A stretch of 6,391 nucleotides of DNA from an uncultured Porphyromonas sp. (lineage in GTDB: Bacteria; Bacteroidota; Bacteroidia; Bacteroidales; Porphyromonadaceae), in the NCBI GenBank assembly GCA_902465775.1, contig CABQOJ010000072.1, positions 1 to 6,391 of the forward strand, in the 5' to 3' direction. Position 1 is the first letter of the stretch, and each line of letters begins with the position of its first letter. Position numbers and translations under genes: made by a program. This document shows, piece by piece, positions 1-5,103 of this stretch. The notes under the pieces are model-generated. The model worked only from the letters and a program-made list of their open reading frames with translations. It did no database searches and was not told where the DNA came from.

Positions 1-50
1 TGTATATAGCTAAGTTTTTGTTTCCACAGCAAATATACTGCATTAACCTT

Positions 51-81
51 AAAGGGACGGTGAGCGCATCGTCCCTTTTTT
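51..81 (+). terminator. Rho-independent terminator of an upstream transcript
   Basis: Arms 51-62 (AAAGGGACGGTG) and 67-78 pair over 12 bp with one G-T wobble, closing a 4-nt loop (AGCG). Six T follow from 76 to 81, the last part of the stem plus the tail. The T tract lies on the right, so it terminates rightward transcription, presumably from a gene that ends left of the window. Confidence 0.85.
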
Positions 82-90
82 CGTCTCGGC

Positions 91-153
91 AGCTCGCTAC
101 CTGCTCCTCCCGCCCTCCTAGGAGAGGAGGGGGCGTCCGGAGCAGGGCGAGCT
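91..153. repeat. Long imperfect inverted repeat (hairpin)
   Basis: Three stacked helices can form: AGCTCGC (91-97) with GCGAGCT (147-153), CTGCTCC (101-107) with GGAGCAG (139-145), and CGCCC (111-115) with GGGCG (131-135). They are separated by small internal loops, one of them a symmetric TCC/TCC. The tip is purine/pyrimidine rich and contains the palindrome TCCTAGGA (116-123). There is no T tract, so this is not an ordinary terminator. It could be a structured RNA or part of a dispersed intergenic element; the sequence alone does not decide. Confidence 0.6.
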
Positions 154-180
154 CCACTCCAAATTGCATTTTGGAGTGGA
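153..180. repeat. Perfect 11-bp inverted repeat
   Basis: TCCACTCCAAA (153-163) pairs perfectly with TTTGGAGTGGA (170-180) around the 6-nt loop TTGCAT. It abuts the larger hairpin at 91-153, sharing base 153, so the two may form one element. No T tract follows on either strand (AAAAT follows on the + strand), which argues against a terminator. Confidence 0.6.
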
Positions 181-289
181 AAATACGAAATAGGGGCAAA
201 TCGGGCGACTCGTAATGGGACGATGTGTGTCTGGCGGGAGGGTGTCCGTGGTGTCAAAGGTGAGACGTGTAGCCCTGTGTAGGGACGCA

Positions 290-316
290 CAAAAGGACCT
301 CGCAGAGGTCCTTTTG
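290..316. terminator. Bidirectional terminator-like hairpin
   Basis: A 12-bp perfect stem (290-301 with 305-316) closes a 3-nt loop (GCA). Its base is AAAA on the left and TTTT on the right, the usual form of a hairpin that can end transcripts arriving from either side. No gene lies within 400 bp to its right or clearly to its left, so what it terminates is unknown. A short unannotated RNA is possible. Confidence 0.65.
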
Positions 317-355
317 CGGTAGCTGTTATGAAAATGTTGGAGAGGGGGAGATTAA

Positions 356-365
356 GGGGGGGGGG
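356..365. repeat. G10 homopolymer tract
   Basis: There are ten consecutive G residues, with a further G5 at 344-348 and G4 at 385-388. Tracts of this length are prone to slipped-strand length changes. The tract interrupts a short ATG frame starting at 328: as written it stops at 394-396, but with one more G (or two fewer) it continues through the 21-bp repeats to a stop at 570-572. Confidence 0.85.
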
Positions 366-398
366 ATTTCTGATTTTTCAGCGAGGGGTGAGATAATT

Positions 399-490
399 CT
401 TCGGACTTATGATTTCATTCTTCCGAAGTATCAGTTGATTCTTCCGAAGTTTTGGGAGACTCTTCCGAAGTTTTGGGAGACTCTTCCGTG
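399..490. repeat. 21-bp tandem repeat array, about 4.4 units
   Basis: Units start at 399, 420, 441, 462 and 483, exactly 21 bp apart. The copies at 441-461 and 462-482 are identical: CTTCCGAAG followed by TTTTGGGAGACT. The copies at 399 (CTTCGGACT) and 420 are progressively diverged, and the last is cut off at 483-490 (CTTCCGTG). The core CTTC-C-GAAG is an odd-centred palindrome. Because 21 is a multiple of three the array stays open in more than one frame; in one it reads L-P-K-F-W-E-T. There are no unique spacers, so it is not CRISPR. It may be a multi-site protein-binding region, a neutral minisatellite, or coding in another length state of the G tract. Confidence 0.85.
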
Positions 491-516
491 GAGATTTTTT
501 GTTTTTCTCAGGAGAG

Positions 517-673
517 ATCGGAGCTATCGGAGTAATCAGAGTGAATCGGAGGCATCGGAACGATCAGAGTAATCGGAGTGGATCTGAGGCATCGGAGCGA
601 TCAGAGTGGATCTGTGGCGTCGGAGCTATCGGAGTAATCAGAGTGAATCGGAGGCATCGGAGCTGTCGGAGTC
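517..673. repeat. Short tandem array of ATCGGAGNN units with a 102-bp higher-order repeat
   Basis: About 17 units of 9 bp, some of them 10 bp, follow the consensus ATCGGAGNN, with ATCAGAG, ATCTGAG and GTCGGAG as variants. A 42-bp block at 518-559 recurs exactly at 620-661, 102 bp away, so the array has a second, larger period. The array ends 8 bp before the -33-like element of the coaX promoter. Read as protein it would be a repetitive Arg/Ser/Glu-rich or Gly/Ile/Val/Arg-rich peptide with no recognisable domain, so I treat it as non-coding. Confidence 0.85.
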
Positions 674-681
674 ACGGCTGG

Positions 682-715
682 TTTGACGACGGAGACAAGA
701 AAAGCTGTACCTTTG
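682..715 (+). promoter_or_regulatory. Bacteroidota-type promoter of coaX
   Basis: TACCTTTG (708-715) matches the Bacteroidota -7 consensus TAnnTTTG exactly. TTTG at 682-685 is a matching -33 element, though the 22-nt spacing is slightly long. Transcription would start near 720, leaving a leader of about 20 nt before the coaX ATG at 742. This supports the short start of coaX and puts both tandem arrays immediately upstream of the promoter. Confidence 0.65.
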
Positions 716-741
716 TGCCTCGAAGCTGTAGTACGACCTAT

Positions 742-1524
742 ATGTCTCCTACGTACATCCTCATAGATCAGGGTAATAGTCGCCTTAAGATCGCTCTAGC
801 GACGGACGAGCAGCTCTACCCGACACGACTCTACCCCGAGCCGCCTTCCAGCGACCAACTACTGGAGCTACTGCGCACGTACCAGTTGCCAGAGCAGCCC
901 CTCTACGCTATCTACAGTTCGGTGGGAGAGCGGGAGGCGCCTTGGCTGGAGTCGATCAAAAGCATCTGCCAACGCTTTGTCACGCTCGACGCGGAGACTC
1001 CACTTCCCCTAGCTGAGGTGCAGTACGACAGGCAATGCCTGGGGGTGGATCGCATAGCTAGTGTCGTCGGCGTAGCACAGCTTACGACGGAGCCCTCGCT
1101 GGTCATTGACATTGGGACCGCCATCACCTACGACCTGCTCCTACCCGAGAGGCGATACGTGGGGGGCAACATTTCCCCAGGTCCTGAGCTACGACTACAA
1201 GCCCTACATGACTACACGGCTCGACTACCTCGTGTGCCGTGGGCTGACATCCAGTCACATCTAGACTTATGGCAGCAAGAGCTAGGCGAGCGAACGGATC
1301 AAGCTATATGGCTGGGGGTGGCACGGAGCATTGTCCACGAGATAGACTCCTATATAGAGGGTCTACGCAAGCGTTACCCTAGCTTAGCGGTCTGGATCAC
1401 GGGCGGATATGCGATGGATTTTGTCAAGTGGCTAAAATATCCGACCTTTGTGGAGACAAACTTAGTCGAACGAGGGCTACGTGACATACTTCAGTATCAA
1501 GTAGGGCGCTCGTATGACAGTTAA
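742..1524 (+). CDS. coaX: Type III pantothenate kinase
   Basis: CoaX phosphorylates pantothenate with ATP, the first step of coenzyme A synthesis, in the cytoplasm. The 260-residue product has the usual family length and shows the ASKHA-fold signatures in order: the phosphate-binding DQGNSRLK at 9-16, the GVDR motif at 101-104 with the family's conserved aspartate D103, DIGTAIT at 123-129, GGNISPG at 141-147, and a late TGG near 227. The frame is open leftward to an ATG at 499, but that extension would add 81 residues encoded by the tandem repeats and would start upstream of the promoter, so the ATG at 742 is preferred. No clear ribosome-binding sequence precedes it. The next gene begins 55 bp downstream, suggesting co-transcription. 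Type III enzymes are generally insensitive to feedback by CoA. Confidence 0.93.
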   Translation: MSPTYILIDQGNSRLKIALATDEQLYPTRLYPEPPSSDQLLELLRTYQLPEQPLYAIYSSVGEREAPWLESIKSICQRFVTLDAETPLPLAEVQYDRQCLGVDRIASVVGVAQLTTEPSLVIDIGTAITYDLLLPERRYVGGNISPGPELRLQALHDYTARLPRVPWADIQSHLDLWQQELGERTDQAIWLGVARSIVHEIDSYIEGLRKRYPSLAVWITGGYAMDFVKWLKYPTFVETNLVERGLRDILQYQVGRSYDS

Positions 1525-1579
1525 CCGATCCGTAGTTCGCGACGGCCATCGCTACCACTCCTTATTATATATAGCATAT

Positions 1580-2887
1580 ATGTCTCGATACATAGCACGC
1601 ATCACTACCATAGTAACGCTCCTAGCGACGCTCTTCCTAATGCCGATCACGGCCTCCGCTCAGAGCAATAACACCGAGTCGCCCTACAGTCGCTTCGGCT
1701 TGGGCAGGCTAGATAAGCAGACACCTCACGCCCTCAGGGGTATGGGTGGACTGACTACCGCTATACGAGACAATATGATCATCAACCCGGCGAACCCCGC
1801 CTCCTACACGGCGGTGGACTCGATGACGTTCCTCTTTGACTTCGGACTCTCTATAGGTATGAATATGCTCACCGAGGCGGGCAAACGGGATGCACGTATG
1901 GTGGGCAACTTCGACTACGCCACGGCTCTGATACCGCTGGGCAAGCACTTTGCGGCCAGTGCTGGACTGGTCCCCTACTCGACTGTCGGTTATCGCTACG
2001 GCACAAAGATCGCTGTACCTGGTGTCCAGGATCACTACGCTGCGCACGCTTACAAGGGGCAGGGCAACCTGCAGGAGGTATATCTAGGCTTCGCCTGGAA
2101 GGTCCTTCCCTACTGGTCGCTTGGTGTCAACGCTTCTTATCTCTTTGGCAATCTACAGCATGAGCGTCGCATCACATTCGATATTAAGGAGAGTCAGAAT
2201 CCGACATTCCTCGACCTCCTCCGCATTCGCTCGGTGGGTGTACGCATCGGATCGCAGGGGATTATACCGATTTCAGATGATGGGCGCCAGATCAATATAG
2301 GCTTCACCTACGAGCCCAAGCTCCCGATGTGGAGCCGACAGCTCTCTCTCCAGACGAAGACCGTGACTGGCAAGGGAGCTCAAATCATTCAAACGGATAC
2401 GATCACTAGTAAGTCGCTCTTTGCCCGCCCACACGTTTTCAGCGCAGGTCTGGCATATCAGATAAAGAATAAACTTATAGCTGGCGCGGATGTCAAATAT
2501 AGTAGATGGGGCGAGGCTCTTGCTACAAACCAATTACAGGACTACCAGGGGGTAGACCAGTGGCAAGTGGCGCTGGGCATGTCGTGGATACCTAACGAGC
2601 GCTCCTCACGCTACGGACAGCGCATAGCTTATCGCGCTGGACTGCAGGGAGAGAACGCTTACCTACGTATCCCCAACAGCCTAGGAGAGCACAACTCCTA
2701 CTATCAGATAGGAGCTAATCTGGGACTCGGACTACCGCTCGTGGATAGACGCTCGCATGTGGACGTGACACTCGGATACTCCTACCTGCTCCCCTCTAGC
2801 CGTACAGGACTAGCGGAGCACTATCTGACACTGGGCGTGGCGCTACGCTTCAACGAGGCGTGGTTCAACCCGATCAAACTTGACTAA
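1580..2887 (+). CDS. Probable outer-membrane beta-barrel protein, uncharacterised
   Basis: The 435-residue product starts with a signal peptide: arginines at 3 and 7, a hydrophobic core at about 8-23, and a likely cleavage after A27 in TASA-QS. The mature start (SPYSRFGLGRL), the conserved-looking NPANPASY segment and the alternating strands rich in aromatic and glycine residues, ending in LTLGVALRF, resemble outer-membrane barrels of Bacteroidota with a loosely FadL-like look. I know of no established function. An ATG at 1514 overlaps the end of coaX and would put 22 extra residues before the signal peptide, so 1580 is chosen; it still lacks a Shine-Dalgarno sequence. It lies 55 bp after coaX and 36 bp before the TPR gene and is probably in their operon. 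Function by homology remains open; a transport or envelope-assembly role is inference only. Confidence 0.82.
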   Translation: MSRYIARITTIVTLLATLFLMPITASAQSNNTESPYSRFGLGRLDKQTPHALRGMGGLTTAIRDNMIINPANPASYTAVDSMTFLFDFGLSIGMNMLTEAGKRDARMVGNFDYATALIPLGKHFAASAGLVPYSTVGYRYGTKIAVPGVQDHYAAHAYKGQGNLQEVYLGFAWKVLPYWSLGVNASYLFGNLQHERRITFDIKESQNPTFLDLLRIRSVGVRIGSQGIIPISDDGRQINIGFTYEPKLPMWSRQLSLQTKTVTGKGAQIIQTDTITSKSLFARPHVFSAGLAYQIKNKLIAGADVKYSRWGEALATNQLQDYQGVDQWQVALGMSWIPNERSSRYGQRIAYRAGLQGENAYLRIPNSLGEHNSYYQIGANLGLGLPLVDRRSHVDVTLGYSYLLPSSRTGLAEHYLTLGVALRFNEAWFNPIKLD

Positions 2888-2923
2888 TACATTTTATATA
2901 AGCACTAAGCCTTACAGACAATT

Positions 2924-4294
2924 ATGAAACTGAAGAATCTACTGATAACCTCCATGCTCGTCCTGCTAGCGACTGCACTGACGCTAGGAGCTCAGACGGG
3001 CGTAGAGACGGGAACACCATTTGGCTCTGGAGATGATAGCATTCAGTGCCGACAAAACATTAGCCTTTTCACCACTTCTGTCAAGGCTAAGAACTTTAAG
3101 GAGGCTTACCCCTTCTGGCTGGAGGCGCTGGAGAAGTGCCCAGGCTCCACAAAGAACATTTATCTCTATGGCGTGCAGATCATGAACTGGAAGATCGAGC
3201 AGGCCGAGAATGATGCTGCTCGTCAGGACGCTATCGAGAAGCTACTCAAGCTATACGATATGCGTATCAAGTACTTTGGCGATGATCCTAAGTATGGCAA
3301 GGACTACATAACCACGGCTAAGATCAACGACTACCGACGTCTCTACGGTGACAAGGTTAGCTACGACAAGATCTACGAGTGGGCTAAGCCTGTCGTCGAT
3401 GAGATGGGCGATCAGACGGAGAGCCAGCTGGTATACTTCTTTGTTTTCGCATCTATGAATAAGGCGATCGGGAACCCCGACTGGCACGAGCATTATGTCG
3501 ATGACTACATGACGGGCAACGGTATCCTACAAGCTGACGTGGACAACCTCACCGAGGCTGGCGACACGGTCAAGCTGCAACACCTCCAGGCGCTTAAGGG
3601 TCAGCTCGACGAGCTCTTTGCTACAAGCGGTCTGGCTGACTGCAACATGCTCATCAAGATTTATGGTGAGGGTCTAGAAAAGAACAAGGACAACGTTAAG
3701 TACCTACAGGCGATGCTGGATATGTTTCGCTATGCTAAGTGTGAGAACAGTCCTCTCTACGCTACCGCTAGCCGCTACCTCTACAACATCAAGCCTACGG
3801 CAGCTGCAGCTATGGGACTAGCCTCTGAGTGCATCGACAAGGGACAGATGAGCCAAGCTAAGCAGTACCTCAACGATGCCGTCTCACTCACCTCAGACAA
3901 GCGTCTCCAAGCGACAATTTACTACACGCTCGGTGTCATCGACATGAAGGCACATAGCTACGCATCTGCACGTCAGTACTGCAATAGAGCGTTGGCGGCC
4001 AATCCTTCCTTTGGTGCTCCGCTTATCCTCATCGCTCAGATGTACGCAGCCTCTGCCAAGAGCATCTTCCCTGGTGATCCTCTCAGACAGCGCCTCGTGT
4101 ACGGGCTTGCTATCGACAAGCTACAGAGAGCTCGTAGCATAGACAGTAGCGTCTCTGGTGAGGCTGGTAGACTTATCAGTCAATACTCAAGACAGCTACC
4201 CTCTCAGCAGGATATCTTCTTCGATCCTAACCTGAATGTGGGAGACTCCTTCTACGTAGGCGGGTGGATCGGAGAGTCTACACGCATCCGCTAA
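2924..4294 (+). CDS. Secreted tetratricopeptide-repeat protein
   Basis: The 456-residue product has a signal peptide (lysines at 2 and 4, hydrophobic core about 6-22, probable cleavage after A23 before QT). There is no lipobox cysteine, so a periplasmic location is likely. Helical repeats of TPR type are visible at about 47-86 (KNFKEAYPFWLEALEKCPGS), 293-327 and most clearly 329-363 (YYTLGVIDMK to the CNRALAANP helix). The C-terminal tail VGGWIGESTRIR resembles a conserved ending I associate with this Bacteroidales family from memory. TPR proteins are protein-binding scaffolds; the partner is not evident, though the neighbouring barrel protein is an obvious candidate. It carries several cysteines outside the signal peptide. 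The stop codon lies inside an inverted repeat (4272-4337). Confidence 0.85.
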   Translation: MKLKNLLITSMLVLLATALTLGAQTGVETGTPFGSGDDSIQCRQNISLFTTSVKAKNFKEAYPFWLEALEKCPGSTKNIYLYGVQIMNWKIEQAENDAARQDAIEKLLKLYDMRIKYFGDDPKYGKDYITTAKINDYRRLYGDKVSYDKIYEWAKPVVDEMGDQTESQLVYFFVFASMNKAIGNPDWHEHYVDDYMTGNGILQADVDNLTEAGDTVKLQHLQALKGQLDELFATSGLADCNMLIKIYGEGLEKNKDNVKYLQAMLDMFRYAKCENSPLYATASRYLYNIKPTAAAAMGLASECIDKGQMSQAKQYLNDAVSLTSDKRLQATIYYTLGVIDMKAHSYASARQYCNRALAANPSFGAPLILIAQMYAASAKSIFPGDPLRQRLVYGLAIDKLQRARSIDSSVSGEAGRLISQYSRQLPSQQDIFFDPNLNVGDSFYVGGWIGESTRIR

Positions 4295-4337
4295 GGAAGA
4301 CACGTTCCCACTCTATGGGATCGCATGTGTAGACCTC
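4272..4337. repeat. Inverted repeat spanning the TPR gene stop codon
   Basis: GTCTACAC (4276-4283) pairs with GTGTAGAC (4327-4334), extended by GAG (4272-4274) with CTC (4335-4337) around one bulged A. A nested TCCCA (4306-4310) and TGGGA (4316-4320) hairpin sits in the loop. There is no T tract. This could stabilise or mark the 3' end of the upstream message. Confidence 0.45.
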
Positions 4338-4349
4338 ACAACAACTAGA

Positions 4350-4400
4350 AAAGTCAGCCAGCTTAGCAAGACAATAAGACTCGCTATACTGGCTGACTTT
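4350..4400 (+). terminator. 12-bp inverted repeat before lptC, possible terminator or leader structure
   Basis: AAAGTCAGCCAG (4350-4361) pairs perfectly with CTGGCTGACTTT (4389-4400). After a 2/2 internal loop, TAGC (4364-4367) pairs with GCTA (4383-4386), leaving a 15-nt loop. Only three T end the stem and CATC follows, so as a rho-independent terminator it is weak. It lies 26 bp before the lptC start and could equally be a structured 5' leader or a partial terminator that lowers lptC expression relative to the upstream genes. Confidence 0.5.
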
Positions 4401-4426
4401 CATCACACTTCCTCAACAGTCACCCG

Positions 4427-5035
4427 ATGAAACACGACAAGAGTAGCACTGTGCAAATGATGCGGACACTCCTATGCCTCCTGGCTGGGAGCCTGCTTGT
4501 CGTGACCAGTTGTCAGCGCAAGGATCCCCCGCCACTCTCCGACGTAGGCCTAGACCCCGAGACGGCTTATGCGATGTACACAAGAGATGTGCGTGCGCTC
4601 GTTGCTGACTCAGGTATTACTCAGTACAGGCTGATCACGCCTGAGTGGTACGTCTATAATAAGAACGAAAAGGTGGGCCGAGAGGCTCACTGGTACTTTC
4701 CTCATGGGCTCTACACGGAGCAGTTTGACGAGCGAGACAGTACGACCGTCTTTGTAGAAGCTGACTCAGCTTTCTACTGGACAGACCGCAGGCTTTGGGA
4801 GCTACATGGCGAGATCAACGTACGCAACCGTGCGGGCTCACGCTTTTACTCTCACCTCCTCTACTGGGATCAAGGGGAGAAGCGGATCTACACACCTGAT
4901 AGCGTCTGGATAGAGACCTCAGAGCGAAAGATCCAGGGGTGCAACTTCGAGAGCGACGAGCAGTTTACCCGTTACATCTTCCACGGGAGCAGTGGTCAGA
5001 TGCTCGTAAAGGATGATCCAGAGATGAGTGAGTAG
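4427..5035 (+). CDS. lptC: LptC-like LPS-export lipoprotein
   Basis: In the Lpt pathway LptC takes lipopolysaccharide from the inner-membrane LptBFG transporter and passes it to the periplasmic bridge. The 202-residue product has a lipoprotein signal: a hydrophobic stretch at 14-26 and the lipobox VTSC with C29 as the lipidated residue, followed by QRKD. From about residue 40 it has alternating hydrophobic and polar segments (ITPEWYVYN, VFVEADSAFYW, WELHGEINVRN, KRIYTPDSVWIET) consistent with the LptA/LptC beta-jellyroll. The later stretch IQGCNFESDEQFTRYIFHG looks like the Bacteroidota LptC family. A start at M11 (4457) or M12 (4460) would also give a good signal peptide, so the true start is uncertain by about 30 nt. 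LptC of Escherichia coli has a membrane helix instead of a lipid anchor. Confidence 0.82.
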   Translation: MKHDKSSTVQMMRTLLCLLAGSLLVVTSCQRKDPPPLSDVGLDPETAYAMYTRDVRALVADSGITQYRLITPEWYVYNKNEKVGREAHWYFPHGLYTEQFDERDSTTVFVEADSAFYWTDRRLWELHGEINVRNRAGSRFYSHLLYWDQGEKRIYTPDSVWIETSERKIQGCNFESDEQFTRYIFHGSSGQMLVKDDPEMSE

Positions 5036-5060
5036 TGTGTCGTGATGCACATATTTCCAC

Positions 5061-5068
5061 TATCTTTG
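5061..5068 (+). promoter_or_regulatory. Bacteroidota-type -7 promoter element before the CBS-domain gene
   Basis: TATCTTTG matches TAnnTTTG exactly and is followed by CAG. A weak -33 candidate, TGTG at 5036-5039, lies 21 nt upstream with one mismatch to TTTG. Transcription would start near 5074, about 30 nt before the ATG at 5104. It would allow the last gene to be expressed apart from lptC, whose stop is 68 bp away from that ATG. Confidence 0.5.
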
Positions 5069-5103
5069 CAGATGTATGAAGCACACAGCTAGAGATCCAT
5101 TAC

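Larger units (their letters stand above)
1..741. other. Gene-free, repeat- and hairpin-rich intergenic region
   Basis: No convincing protein gene lies here. Open frames exist, including an ATG frame at 18-215 and an in-frame leftward extension of coaX from 499, but they run through terminators, hairpins and tandem repeats and look like chance. I found no tRNA, tmRNA, RNase P or SRP RNA signature by eye. The region holds, left to right, a terminator, two adjacent hairpins, a terminator-like hairpin, a G10 tract, two tandem arrays of different period, and the coaX promoter. Stretches 181-265 and 317-343 show nothing I can name. A small weak hairpin (CCCT 273-276 with AGGG 281-284, GTG 267-269 with CAC 288-290) sits directly before the hairpin at 290-316. 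Confidence 0.75.

Noticed and set aside
18..215. 65-residue open frame on the + strand
   Set aside because: It runs across a strong terminator and two hairpins, has no promoter or ribosome-binding site, and has a low-complexity Arg/Ser/Gly-rich composition dictated by the inverted repeats.
344..388. G-quadruplex formed by G5, G10 and G4
   Set aside because: Four tracts can be drawn only by splitting the G10 and using a loop of about 20 nt downstream; this is not strong enough to annotate, though the G10 tract itself is reported.
399..673. CRISPR array
   Set aside because: Both arrays are head-to-tail short units without unique spacers, unit lengths (21 and 9/10 bp) are too short, and no cas gene is present.
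912..1127. Minus-strand open frame inside coaX
   Set aside because: It is antisense to a gene with clear conserved motifs and resembles no protein I recognise; a shadow frame.
1514..1579. Upstream ATG for the barrel protein, overlapping the end of coaX
   Set aside because: It adds 22 residues before a well-formed signal peptide that begins at 1580; an overlap start is possible but less likely.
1709..2047. Minus-strand open frame inside the barrel-protein gene
   Set aside because: Arg/Val/His-rich antisense shadow of a convincing exported protein; no start signals.
2273..2533. Second minus-strand open frame inside the barrel-protein gene
   Set aside because: Antisense shadow frame without domain or start signals.
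2888..2923. Promoter before the TPR gene (TACATTTT at 2888-2895)
   Set aside because: It lacks the final G of TAnnTTTG and has no proper -33 element; the 36-bp gap fits co-transcription from upstream.
3251..3493. Minus-strand open frame inside the TPR gene
   Set aside because: Antisense shadow with valine/leucine-rich composition and no domain.
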